Source of the DNA: an uncultured Eubacterium sp.
Lineage (GTDB): Bacteria > Bacillota > Clostridia > Lachnospirales > Lachnospiraceae
NCBI RefSeq assembly: GCF_937958975.1
Contig: NZ_CALGRE010000041.1
Location: forward strand, 1-64,000
Reading direction: 5' to 3'
Length of the DNA stretch: 64,000 nucleotides
Each line of letters opens with the position of its first letter. Position 1 is the stretch's first letter. A program made the translations under genes and the position numbers. The notes under the pieces were generated by a model. It saw nothing but the letters and a program-made list of their open reading frames with translations. It had not been told where the DNA came from and did no database searches. Below, in pieces: positions 34,719 through 42,984 of the stretch.

Positions 34719-35237
34719 ATGAAAGGAAACAAAGATAATATTATTTTAATAGGAATGCCGGGAGTGGGAAAAAGCACTATAGGAGTAGTGCTGGCAAAGG
34801 TTATGGGATATCAGTTTGTTGACTCGGATTTGGTAATACAGGAGCAGACAGGCAGACTGCTGAAAGATATTATAGCGGAGGAAGGAATTGATAAGTTTGT
34901 TCAGATTGAAAATGATGTGAATAAGTCTTTGAATATACATAGGGCAATTATTGCAACAGGAGGAAGTGTCGTATATGGAAAAGAAGCAATGGAGCATTTG
35001 TCCCAAATAGGCACAGTTGTCTATTTAGAATTAGAACTTGCTGCGCTTTCTAAAAGGCTTGGCAGTCTGGAAAAGCGTGGAGTGGTTTTAAAAGAAGGGC
35101 AGACATTGAAAAGCCTATATAATGAAAGAATACCGTTATATCAGAAATATGCGGATATAATAGTAAGTGAGCACCATAGTACGATTCCCAAAACGGTGCA
35201 AAAAATAATTGAAAAACTGGAGGAGACAGAGAACTAA
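34719..35237 (+). CDS. Shikimate-kinase-like protein lacking key substrate residues
   Basis: 172 aa, shikimate kinase fold. P-loop GMPGVGKST (12-20), the DSD motif (35-37), the LID Arg (EKRGVV, about 120) and Arg137 (NERIPLY) are present. However the FRxxE motif that binds shikimate reads FVQIE (Val61 for Arg), and the GGG motif reads GGS (81-83). So ATP binding looks intact while the shikimate site is altered. It is not next to other aro genes. Calling it aroK is the default, but a different small substrate is possible. Confidence 0.8.
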   Translation: MKGNKDNIILIGMPGVGKSTIGVVLAKVMGYQFVDSDLVIQEQTGRLLKDIIAEEGIDKFVQIENDVNKSLNIHRAIIATGGSVVYGKEAMEHLSQIGTVVYLELELAALSKRLGSLEKRGVVLKEGQTLKSLYNERIPLYQKYADIIVSEHHSTIPKTVQKIIEKLEETEN

Positions 35238-35238
35238 A

Positions 35239-35874
35239 ATGATACATCACTTAATAGGACGGAAAAGATATATTTTCGTCCTTGGAGTATTAATTATACT
35301 AATGATGGTGATTGTAATTTTTTCGCAGATGGCAATGGAAATATATGCATATAGTTTTATTGCTGCACAAAATATAAATCATTTAGAAGCTACAGATGAA
35401 TATCTTACACAAAAAATACAGGATGAGAAAGTGCTTACAAAGGCAGAAATGAAAAAAACGGTTTCGACTGAAAAGTGTGGGAAGAAGACATCAGAGGCTT
35501 CTTTTATTTTGCCTGTGAAAAATGGGATAACCACATCACTTTTTGGTGATACCGTTTCAAGAACTTCAACTCATTTGGGTCATGATTGGGCGGTACCGCT
35601 TGGAACGAAGGTGAAGGCAGCAGCGGACGGAGTTGTGGAAAAGGCATATTACAGTGAGAGCTATGGATATAATGTCTTAATTGACCATGGAAACGGTATT
35701 GAGACAAGATATGCACATCTGTCGAAATTAAAGGTAGAAACAGGAGAGTGGGTGTCTCAAAGACAAATTATAGGACTTAGTGGCAATACCGGGGATAGTA
35801 CAGGACCACATCTGCATTTTGAAGCCGTAAAAAATGGCGTGCGCATAAATCCGCTGAAGATACTTAAAAAATAG
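35239..35874 (+). CDS. M23-family metallopeptidase, membrane anchored
   Basis: 211 aa. N-terminal membrane helix (IFVLGVLIILMMVIVIFSQMA), short linker, then LytM domain: THLGHDWAVPLGTKVKAAADG with His and Asp zinc ligands, YAHLSKL and the HLHFE signature give the remaining ligands. All zinc residues are present, so probably an active cell-wall endopeptidase. GGAGGAG stands 13 bases before ATG 35239; a TTG upstream would overlap the aroK-like gene. Sporulation proteins SpoIIQ have a similar plan but usually lack one ligand. Confidence 0.88.
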   Translation: MIHHLIGRKRYIFVLGVLIILMMVIVIFSQMAMEIYAYSFIAAQNINHLEATDEYLTQKIQDEKVLTKAEMKKTVSTEKCGKKTSEASFILPVKNGITTSLFGDTVSRTSTHLGHDWAVPLGTKVKAAADGVVEKAYYSESYGYNVLIDHGNGIETRYAHLSKLKVETGEWVSQRQIIGLSGNTGDSTGPHLHFEAVKNGVRINPLKILKK

Positions 35875-35993
35875 GAATTTTTGAGGAAAGGTAACAATAT
35901 CAGAATACTTTCATAGAATACTACTATAAAATAGACACAATGGTTTCGTTGTCCAATTAAAATAAAAGATTCTTGTTATTGTGCTTTCCTCTG

Positions 35994-36078
35994 TTTACAA
36001 AGGCAGATATTGTGTTATAATTAATAAAAGTATGCTTAAAAATATTTCCGGAATGCGGTTGTGCCGTTTCCGGTGATT
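35994..36078 (+). promoter_or_regulatory. murA promoter, hairpin and shared 17-mer
   Basis: TTTACA (35994), 16 bases, TATAAT (36016). Downstream in the leader, CCGGAA..GCGG pairs with GCCG..TTCCGG (about 36048-36074), and this hairpin includes the 17-mer TGCCGTTTCCGGTGATT also found before dnaE. Confidence 0.6.
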
Positions 36079-36125
36079 TGATTGAATATAAGTTTTTTGA
36101 ATTTACATATAACCCGAGGTGGATA

Positions 36126-37418
36126 ATGGAGAAATATATTATAAAAGGTGGAACAGCACTGAATGGTGAAGTCGAAATCAGCGGAGCAAAAAATGCAGCA
36201 TTGGCACTGATAGCGGCGGCAATTATGGCAGACGAGGATGTAACGATAGAAAATTTACCTGATGTCAGTGACATTAATCAGTTAATAGATGCAATTGAAA
36301 CTATTGGGGCAAAAATAAACAGAATAGACAGACATTGTGTAGTAATAAATGGTAAAACAATAAATTCCTGCGTTGTGGAAGAAGAACAGATGAGAAAAAT
36401 AAGAGCATCTTATTATCTTCTCGGCGCTTTACTTGGAAAGTTTGGAAAAGCAGAAGTTGCATTGCCGGGTGGTTGTGTAATTGGTGAGAGACCAATTGAC
36501 CAGCATTTAAAAGGATTCAGAGCGCTGGGAGCAGATGTGGTTCAGGACCACGGTATGCTCAACGCACAGGCGGATATGTTAACGGGTAGTCATATTTTCT
36601 TTGACGTTTCTTCTGTTGGAGCAACGATTAACGTTATGCTTGCAGCAGTCATGGCGGAGGGAAGGACAGTAATAGAAAATGCGGCAAAAGAACCTCATGT
36701 GGTTGATGTGGCAAACATGCTTAACAGTATGGGTGCGGATATAAGAGGAGCGGGTACGGATAAGATTAGAATTACCGGCGTAAATAACCTGCATGGTACA
36801 GTATATTCTACGATTCCGGACCAGATTGAAGCGGGAACATTTATGTGCGCAGCTGCGGCAACAGGTGGGGAGATATTGATTAAAAATGTTATTCCGAAAC
36901 ATTTGGAATGTATTTCTTCTAAATTAATGGAAATGGGATGTACGGTGATAGAGTATGATGATTCTGTAAGAGTTAAGGCGGGAGATTTTATTCGGTGTGC
37001 CAATATTAAGACACTTCCATATCCCGGATTCCCAACAGATATGCAGCCGCAGATGGCAGCAGTTTTGACATTGTCAAATGGAACGAGTACGGTTACGGAA
37101 AGTATTTTTGAAAATAGATTTAAATATGTAGCAGAATTAAGTAGAATGGGAGCAATTACTAAAGTTGAAGGTAGAACGGCGATTATTTCCGGTGTTGGAA
37201 GCCTTCAGGGAACAAAGGTAAAAGCACCCGATTTGAGAGCCGGCGCAGCTCTTGTGATTGCAGGTCTTGCGGCAGAGGGATTTACAGTAGTAGATGATAT
37301 TATGTATATCCAGCGTGGATATGAAAAATTCGAAGAAAAGCTTACAGGACTTGGGGCTACGATTGCAAAAGTGGATTCTGAAAAAGAAGAAAGAAAATTT
37401 ATATTAAAAGTAAGCTAA
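36126..37418 (+). CDS. murA: UDP-N-acetylglucosamine 1-carboxyvinyltransferase
   Basis: First committed step of peptidoglycan synthesis, target of fosfomycin. 430 aa. SGAKNAAL at the N-terminus carries the conserved Lys-Asn, and the catalytic Cys is Cys117 in LPGGCVIGERPIDQH, so the enzyme should be fosfomycin-sensitive at this position. GFPTDMQPQMAA and DLRAGAALVIAGL are also present. Start at ATG 36126 (GAGG nine bases before); an upstream in-frame ATG at 36078 lies in the leader hairpin. Confidence 0.97.
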   Translation: MEKYIIKGGTALNGEVEISGAKNAALALIAAAIMADEDVTIENLPDVSDINQLIDAIETIGAKINRIDRHCVVINGKTINSCVVEEEQMRKIRASYYLLGALLGKFGKAEVALPGGCVIGERPIDQHLKGFRALGADVVQDHGMLNAQADMLTGSHIFFDVSSVGATINVMLAAVMAEGRTVIENAAKEPHVVDVANMLNSMGADIRGAGTDKIRITGVNNLHGTVYSTIPDQIEAGTFMCAAAATGGEILIKNVIPKHLECISSKLMEMGCTVIEYDDSVRVKAGDFIRCANIKTLPYPGFPTDMQPQMAAVLTLSNGTSTVTESIFENRFKYVAELSRMGAITKVEGRTAIISGVGSLQGTKVKAPDLRAGAALVIAGLAAEGFTVVDDIMYIQRGYEKFEEKLTGLGATIAKVDSEKEERKFILKVS

Positions 37419-37508
37419 GAGATAAAAAAAATCAATTAAACTGATTAATTTTGTCACTAGCAAAGTAAAAATGCATATGATAATATATGTTCATCCTAAA
37501 AATAATTA

Positions 37509-37770
37509 AAGGCTATGAAGAGGAATAGTAGTTGAGGAGCAGATTCCAGAGAGATATCGGTTGGTGTGAGATATCAGATGTAAATTAATGAACTCGCCTC
37601 GGAGCTTCCGGCTGAAAACGGCAAGTAGGTCAGGACGGTGCCTACCGTTAAAAAGGAGGGATGTATATGCATCCTCAAAGAGTGTGTATTTATTACATGA
37701 AACAGAGTGGTACCGCGCAAGTAAAGCTTACGTCTCTGTGCTTCCGATGGAAGCACAGAGACGTTTTTAG
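37509..37770 (+). promoter_or_regulatory. Leucine T-box leader of leuA
   Basis: Stem I with GAGGAATAGTAG, CAGAGAGATATCGG and GGTGTGAGATATC; the specifier loop reads GAACTC at 37590, with CTC (37593-37595) decoding leucine. The T-box itself, AGAGTGGTACCGCG, is at 37704-37717. Terminator stem GTCTCTGTGCTTCC/GGAAGCACAGAGAC plus TTTTT at 37732-37768. Uncharged tRNA-Leu should stabilise the antiterminator and turn on the LeuA-AraC gene. Confidence 0.95.
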
Positions 37771-37846
37771 TTATATAGTGAAAACACTCCGTAGAAATCG
37801 GAGAGTTATTAGAAACTTGTTAAAATAAATAAAGGAGATTTTTATT

Positions 37847-39841
37847 ATGATGGACTACAAGAAGTATAAGAGACAGTATTTTATGCCACCTACGCCGACG
37901 ATGGATTGGGTGAAAAAAGAGTATATTGATAAGGCACCTATTTGGTGCAGCGTCGACCTTAGGGATGGAAATCAGGCTTTGATTGAGCCAATGAGTCTTG
38001 ATGAAAAATTGGAATTTTTTCAAATGCTTGTGGATATCGGATTTAAAGAAATAGAAGTAGGATTTCCGGCTGCGTCAGAGACTGAGTATAATTTTATGCG
38101 TGCTTTGATTGAAAAGGATATGATACCGGATGATGTGACGGTGCAGGTTCTGACACAGGCGAGAGAACATATTATTAAGAAGACGTTTGAAGCCGTAGAA
38201 GGTGCAAAGCATGCAGTGATTCATTTGTACAATTCTACATCGGTAGCGCAGCGTGAGCAGGTATTTAAGAAGAGTAAAGAAGAAATTAAGCAGATAGCTG
38301 TTGACGGAGCAAAATTATTACAGGAATTAGCAGATGAGGTAGATGGCAATTTTTCTTTTGAATATAGTCCGGAGAGTTTTTCCGGAACAGAAATGGATTA
38401 TGCGTTAGAGGTTTGTAATGCAGTTTTGGATGTATGGAAGCCAAAGAAGGAAAATAAGGTAATTATAAATCTTCCGGCTACCGTAGAGAATGCGATGCCT
38501 CATGTATTTGCTACACAGATAGAATATATGCATAAGAATATGAAGTACCGTGATGCCGTGACAATCTCCGTTCATCCACACAATGACAGGGGATGTGGTG
38601 TAGCGACAGCGGAACTGAGTATTTTAGCAGGCGCTGACCGAATAGAAGGAACATTATTTGGAAATGGTGAGAGAACAGGTAATGTGGATATTATAACGCT
38701 TGCAATGAATATGTTTTCTCATGGAGTGAATCCGGAGTTAGATTTCAGCAATATGGCTGAGATATGTAAGGTTTATGAGAGGCTTACAAGAATGCAGGTA
38801 AGTCCACGTCAGCCATATGCAGGAGATTTAGTGTTTACTGCATTTTCAGGTTCTCATCAGGATGCGATTGCCAAGGGAATGGCATGCAGGGCAGAAAGTG
38901 AGTCTGACGAATGGAATGTACCTTATATTCCGATTGACCCTGTGGACATTGGAAGAACATATGACTCAGATGTGATTCGAATTAACAGCCAGTCAGGTAA
39001 GGGTGGCGTAAGTTATATTTTAAAACAGAATTTTGGATTAGACCTTCCTGATAAGATGAGAGAAGAGGTTGGATATTCCATAAAACATGTTTCGGATGTA
39101 AAACATAAAGAATTATCCCCTGCATGGATTTATCAGATATTTGAAGATAAATATATTAATGATAACAGTGCATTTTCTGTACCGGAAGCACATTTCCAGC
39201 AGAAGAATGGTATTATGGCTGAGGTCACAATCGCACAAAATGATGGTGTCCGTATCGTCAAGAGTACAGGAAATGGAAGGTTAGATGCTGTAAGTAATGC
39301 ATTTAAACAATATTTTAATGTAAGTTATGAACTGTCTGTGTATGAGGAGCACTCTTTATCGAGAGGTTCATCCTCCAAAGCTGTCTCTTATGTTGGCATT
39401 AGCTGTGATGGGACAATGTATTGGGGTGTGGGTCTTGACGAAGATATTATTAAGTCCTCTATTCATGCTCTGACAGTGGCTGTAAACCAGCTTGTACATT
39501 CTTTAGGTGGGAAAAAGTGTCAGGACGAGAGGCTCACAGAAATTATGAATTATATTCATACAAATTATCTGACAGTAACATTAGATGAATTATCAGAGCA
39601 GTTTCACTTATCCAAACCTTATTTATCCAAATATATTAAGGAGAAATCAGGAAAAACCTTTGGAGAGCTGGTTAAGAATGTTAGAATGAAAAAGGCAAGA
39701 ACGCTTTTAAAAGGTGGCAATATGACGGTAGAGACCGTGGCTGAGAAAGTGGGATATCAGAATGTGGAACATTTTAACCGGCTTTTTAAGAAAAAATATG
39801 GAATGACACCGGTTCAGTTTAGAAATTCAAAAAATCAGTAA
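37847..39841 (+). CDS. leuA: 2-isopropylmalate synthase fused to a C-terminal AraC-type DNA-binding domain
   Basis: 664 aa, about 100 longer than a type-2 LeuA. Residues 1-559 are a complete enzyme: SVDLRDGNQAL (metal and substrate site), EVGFPAASETEYNF, YSPESFSGTEMDYA, the metal-binding HPHNDRG, GNGERTGNVD, and the C-terminal LeuA regulatory domain (about 430-559). Residues 560-664 are an AraC/XylS double helix-turn-helix: LDELSEQFHLSKPYLSKYIKE and the signature TVETVAEKVGYQNVEHFNRLFKKKYGMTPVQFR. One continuous frame joins them without stop or shift. Expression is under a leucine T-box. A leucine-sensing enzyme tied to a DNA-binding domain suggests direct enzyme-based gene control (inference). 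Confidence 0.95.
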   Translation: MMDYKKYKRQYFMPPTPTMDWVKKEYIDKAPIWCSVDLRDGNQALIEPMSLDEKLEFFQMLVDIGFKEIEVGFPAASETEYNFMRALIEKDMIPDDVTVQVLTQAREHIIKKTFEAVEGAKHAVIHLYNSTSVAQREQVFKKSKEEIKQIAVDGAKLLQELADEVDGNFSFEYSPESFSGTEMDYALEVCNAVLDVWKPKKENKVIINLPATVENAMPHVFATQIEYMHKNMKYRDAVTISVHPHNDRGCGVATAELSILAGADRIEGTLFGNGERTGNVDIITLAMNMFSHGVNPELDFSNMAEICKVYERLTRMQVSPRQPYAGDLVFTAFSGSHQDAIAKGMACRAESESDEWNVPYIPIDPVDIGRTYDSDVIRINSQSGKGGVSYILKQNFGLDLPDKMREEVGYSIKHVSDVKHKELSPAWIYQIFEDKYINDNSAFSVPEAHFQQKNGIMAEVTIAQNDGVRIVKSTGNGRLDAVSNAFKQYFNVSYELSVYEEHSLSRGSSSKAVSYVGISCDGTMYWGVGLDEDIIKSSIHALTVAVNQLVHSLGGKKCQDERLTEIMNYIHTNYLTVTLDELSEQFHLSKPYLSKYIKEKSGKTFGELVKNVRMKKARTLLKGGNMTVETVAEKVGYQNVEHFNRLFKKKYGMTPVQFRNSKNQ

Positions 39842-39941
39842 AGATAATAATCTTTATGGAATATTGTGATATTAATGTGATTGTATTATAATGACATTAT
39901 GAAAGAATACATGTGTTTCAATGAAGAAGAGGAGGAACTAA

Positions 39942-40862
39942 ATGAAGAAAATTAAAATTATTTCGTTAATGCTTGTGCTTGTTATGGTATTGACAGGATG
40001 TGCAACGCTTGATAATACATTGACGATTCAATCAAACGGTACAGGGATTTTGAAAACAGTAGCAACGATAGAGAAAGATACAGTGGTAGCAGCACTTGTC
40101 GCAAGAGGTTATACGAAAGGTGAAGCAGAAACATTTGTTAATACACAGGCTATTGCGATGGGAGCTAAGAAAATAAATGTAAATGGGAAAGAATTTTATC
40201 AGTTGACCGATACAGAAAAATATACGAAGAAAGAGTTGGCATATGAGGCTCTTTCAGATTATCAGAATGGATATGCTACCAATGATACTTATTATGATAT
40301 TTTAGATACGTCAGTCAATAAGGAAATGTTGGAGGAATATTCACAGTTTGGAGTTACAAGCGCATCATTGAATGGTTTAAAAATAACGTATTCTATTGTT
40401 TTTCCTAATAAAATAGTAAATACAAATGGTAAAATTGACAGCCAGAATCCAAATAAAGCAGTATTTACCATAGTTGTGGGTAAAAAGAATAATACGATAT
40501 TTGCCACAACAAAGCAGGGACAGACAATAGGTACCGTTAAAAAGATTGTAAAAAAAGCCAGAACTATTAAGGCACCAAAGATTAAGAAACTGAAAGCAAA
40601 CAAAGTAAAAGGGAAAAAGGCTACTATTACTGTAAAAATTCAAAAAGTAAAAGGAGCTAAAGAGTATGTAGTAGAGTATGCAACAAGCAAAAAGTTTTCA
40701 AATTCTGATGAAATATACACAAAGAAGACCACGGTTACTTTGAAAAAGTTAAAAAAGAATAAGAAATATTATGTAAGAGTATACGCTATCAAGAAGGATG
40801 ACAGAGGGGAAGGGGTATATAGCAAATACTCCAGGAAAAAATCAATTAAGACGAAAAAATAA
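39942..40862 (+). CDS. Lipoprotein with C-terminal fibronectin type III domain
   Basis: 306 aa. Lipobox VLTGCA (Cys at about 20), a middle domain of about 180 residues with NTLTIQSNGTGILKTVATIEKD and KTEYSIV-like beta strands (no known family recognised), then a Lys-rich FN3-like domain (IQKVKGAKEYVVEYATSKKF, VTLKKLKKNKKYYVRVYAIKK). Similar Lys-rich FN3 repeats occur at 59 kb. Surface-exposed; function unknown. ATG behind GAGGAGGA. Confidence 0.85.
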   Translation: MKKIKIISLMLVLVMVLTGCATLDNTLTIQSNGTGILKTVATIEKDTVVAALVARGYTKGEAETFVNTQAIAMGAKKINVNGKEFYQLTDTEKYTKKELAYEALSDYQNGYATNDTYYDILDTSVNKEMLEEYSQFGVTSASLNGLKITYSIVFPNKIVNTNGKIDSQNPNKAVFTIVVGKKNNTIFATTKQGQTIGTVKKIVKKARTIKAPKIKKLKANKVKGKKATITVKIQKVKGAKEYVVEYATSKKFSNSDEIYTKKTTVTLKKLKKNKKYYVRVYAIKKDDRGEGVYSKYSRKKSIKTKK

Positions 40863-40872
40863 TTAACATATA

Positions 40873-40914
40873 AAAACGGATTTTCATAGTTTATAACCGG
40901 AAATCCGTTTTTTC
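40873..40914 (+). terminator. Terminator after the FN3 lipoprotein
   Basis: AACGGATTT/AAATCCGTT stem with a 17-base loop and six T; the SAM riboswitch promoter begins right after. Confidence 0.85.
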
Positions 40915-40943
40915 TTGACATATGGTATTTATAATAGTAGTAT
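40915..40943 (+). promoter_or_regulatory. metK leader promoter
   Basis: TTGACA (40915-40920), 17 bases, TAGTAT (40938-40943). Places the start near 40950, just before the riboswitch P1 stem. Confidence 0.7.
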
Positions 40944-40964
40944 AGGTAAAAGAATAAATATTTT

Positions 40965-41121
40965 CTCTTATTCAGAGTGGTGGAGGTACAAGGACCGGTG
41001 AAACCACGGCAACCCCGACAAGTATGGAAGGTGCCAACCTGAGCAGACGCATAAGTTTGAGCAATAAGAGGATTTGATACTTTGAATTTCAAGTCCGCTG
41101 ATTGTTCAGCGGATTTTTTAT
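40965..41121 (+). promoter_or_regulatory. SAM-I (S-box) riboswitch with terminator
   Basis: P1 pairs CTCTTATT (40965) with AATAAGAG (41063). The core has AGAGTGGTGGAGG, GACCGGTGAAACC.CGGCAACC and AAGGTGCCAA, the standard S-box sequence. The terminator AGTCCGCTGA/TCAGCGGATTTTTT is at 41091-41121. High SAM should stop transcription into metK. Confidence 0.97.
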
Positions 41122-41240
41122 TATATAGGAAATTCTTTCGAATTTCCTATATAATAAAAATGCTCCGCAGGAGCGCAGAGGCGCGAAAAGGTAGTTGTTC
41201 ATGCGAACCCGCGCCTCGCGGGAGAGTTCGCGAGCGAACT
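41121..41240. repeat. Cluster of palindromes, partly GC-rich, between riboswitch and metK
   Basis: Perfect 15-base hairpin (TTATATAGGAAATTC and its complement, 41121-41154), GCTCCGCAGGAGC (41162-41174), GAGGCGCG/CGCGCCTC (41178-41185 with 41210-41217), and AGTTCGC.GCGAACT (41225-41240). The GC content is far above the flanks. The three-part layout looks like a repeated intergenic element inserted between the terminator and the ribosome site; it will form stable RNA structure in the metK leader. Confidence 0.65.
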
Positions 41241-41269
41241 ATTTATTATAATAGTAAAGGAGTACAAAG

Positions 41270-42460
41270 ATGGAAAAGAGACTATTTACATCAGAATCAG
41301 TAACTGAAGGACATCCGGATAAAATCTGTGATCAGATATCGGATGCTATATTAGATGAATTAATGACACAGGACCCTATGAGCCGTGTGGCTTGTGAGAC
41401 AAGCATTACGACAGGTCTTGTTCTTGTAATGGGAGAAATTACGACAAAGGGATATGTGGATATCCAGAAGGTTGTCAGAGAGACAATCAGGGAAATCGGA
41501 TATGATAGAGCAAAATATGGATTTGATTGTGATACCTGTGGGGTTATTACCGCATTAGATGAGCAGTCAGCCGATATTGCAATGGGTGTGGACAAGGCTC
41601 TCGAAGCAAAGGAGAATAAAATGTCCGACTCAGATATTGATGCAATCGGTGCAGGGGATCAGGGCATGATGTTTGGATATGCAACAAATGAAACAGAAGA
41701 ATTGATGCCTTATCCTATTGCGTTAGCACACAAGTTAGCTCTCAAATTAACTGAGGTTAGAAAAAATGGTACTTTGCCTTACCTCAGACCGGATGGAAAG
41801 ACACAGGTTACAGTAGAATATGATGAGGAGGGAAATCCGGTAAGATTAGAGGCTGTAGTTCTATCTACTCAGCATGATCCGGAAGTAACACAGGAACAGA
41901 TTCATTCGGATATTAAAAAGTATGTTTTTGATGAAATTTTACCTGAAAGCATGGTTGATGAAAAAACAAAGTTTTTCATCAATCCAACAGGAAGATTTGT
42001 AATCGGTGGTCCGAATGGTGATAGTGGTTTGACAGGGCGCAAGATTATTGTAGATACTTATGGTGGATATGCACGCCATGGAGGTGGTGCATTTTCGGGA
42101 AAAGATTGCACGAAGGTAGACCGTTCGGCTGCATATGCAGCGCGATATGTGGCAAAAAATATCGTGGCAGCAGGTTTGGCGGATAAATGTGAAATTCAAC
42201 TGTCTTACGCTATTGGTGTAGCACATCCTACATCTATCATGGTAGACACATTTGGAACAGGAAAAGTCAGTGATGAGAAATTGGTTGAAATTATTCGCAA
42301 TAACTTTGATTTGAGACCTGCCGGAATTATCAGGATGTTAGATTTACGCAGACCAATTTATAAGCAGACGGCTGCATATGGGCATTTTGGAAGAAATGAT
42401 TTGGACTTACCTTGGGAGAAAACGGATAAGGTGGAGACATTATTATCTTATATGGCATAA
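41270..42460 (+). CDS. metK: S-adenosylmethionine synthetase
   Basis: Makes SAM from methionine and ATP. 396 aa, full length. FTSESVTEGHPDKICDQISDAILD, GAGDQGMMFGYATNET, RKIIVDTYGGYARHGGGAFSGKD (in blocks) and the C-terminal FGRNDLDLPWE are intact. AAGGAG lies 10 bases before ATG. Feedback by the SAM-I riboswitch upstream fits its product. Confidence 0.98.
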   Translation: MEKRLFTSESVTEGHPDKICDQISDAILDELMTQDPMSRVACETSITTGLVLVMGEITTKGYVDIQKVVRETIREIGYDRAKYGFDCDTCGVITALDEQSADIAMGVDKALEAKENKMSDSDIDAIGAGDQGMMFGYATNETEELMPYPIALAHKLALKLTEVRKNGTLPYLRPDGKTQVTVEYDEEGNPVRLEAVVLSTQHDPEVTQEQIHSDIKKYVFDEILPESMVDEKTKFFINPTGRFVIGGPNGDSGLTGRKIIVDTYGGYARHGGGAFSGKDCTKVDRSAAYAARYVAKNIVAAGLADKCEIQLSYAIGVAHPTSIMVDTFGTGKVSDEKLVEIIRNNFDLRPAGIIRMLDLRRPIYKQTAAYGHFGRNDLDLPWEKTDKVETLLSYMA

Positions 42461-42586
42461 TTATGTTATTGTGTAATGGAGAGAATATATGTGAAGACAA
42501 AAATTACTCATATAGGATAGTAATTTATCAAAACAAGGAAATATACTGTTTGAAAATGAAAATATAAAATAAATATAGATATGAAC

Positions 42587-42865
42587 TTGTGTTTTAAGGA
42601 GTAATTTGTTAGAATTATTTTTGGGTACTACCCCAAACGGTAGGCGGTTAGTCCTCTGGCAGAGGAACTGAATCCTCTGATTACATAGAAATCCTTGTGA
42701 AAGGAAATATGGGAAAGGGGGACTTGACTTAATGAGCGATTTTGAAATCCTTTCTATTGTATTTATGGTTATTTCAATCATAGTTGCAATTTTAATAGAG
42801 TATATCAAGACACTAAAAAAGTAACCGCCATAATCAGTGCAAAAATTTGTGGCGATTACTTTTTA
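42587..42865 (+). ncRNA. Toxin mRNA of a type I toxin-antitoxin pair (promoter to terminator)
   Basis: Promoter TTGTGT (42587), 17 bases, TAGAAT (42610); start about 42622, so the RNA begins GGTACTACC. The 5' leader is about 110 bases and structured (CAGAGGA..TCCTCTG at 42660-42679). The toxin frame is at 42732-42824 and the terminator GTAACCGCCA/TGGCGATTAC plus TTTTT ends near 42865. Confidence 0.7.
42732..42824 (+). CDS. Small hydrophobic (holin-like) type I toxin
   Basis: 30 aa: MSDFEILSIVFMVISIIVAI then LIEYIKTLKK. A short acidic N-terminus, one membrane helix and a Lys-rich end are the plan of TxpA/BsrG/YonT-type toxins. AAAGGGGG lies 11 bases before the ATG. Convergent antisense RNA and shared terminator complete the module. 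Too short for standard ORF calling. Function by analogy: membrane depolarisation when the antisense RNA decays. Confidence 0.75.
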   Translation: MSDFEILSIVFMVISIIVAILIEYIKTLKK

Positions 42866-42913
42866 AGTAATTACATAAAATTGGACTAACCGTCTATTGG
42901 TAGTACCTTTTTC
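42814..42913 (-). ncRNA. Candidate antisense RNA antitoxin
   Basis: On the minus strand a near-consensus promoter TTGACT (42948-42943), 17 bases, TAATAT (42925-42920) starts an RNA near 42913 that begins with GGTACTACC...CGGTTAGTCC, the same sequence as the toxin mRNA 5' end (42624-42654). It runs over the toxin 3' end and can stop at the same hairpin, which reads as GTAATCGCCA/TGGCGGTTAC plus TTTTTT on this strand. Predicted length about 100 bases. Confidence 0.6.
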
Positions 42914-42984
42914 AATTTTATATTATCAAATTGCTTTTAATAAGTCAAATGTTAAAGGATATCGGAAAATCTGTTCTAAATACT

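Noticed and set aside
37588..37770. 60-aa frame in the leuA leader
   Set aside because: It spans the T-box specifier, antiterminator and terminator; structure explains the sequence.
39841..39856. AAAGAT/ATCTTT hairpin after leuA
   Set aside because: Stem too short and lacks a T run, so not called as a terminator.
41082..41303. 73-aa frame before metK
   Set aside because: It runs through the riboswitch terminator and palindromic block into the metK start; a translation artefact of the repeat.
42461..42808. 115-aa minus-strand frame after metK
   Set aside because: Antisense to the toxin RNA; no ribosome site and no domain.
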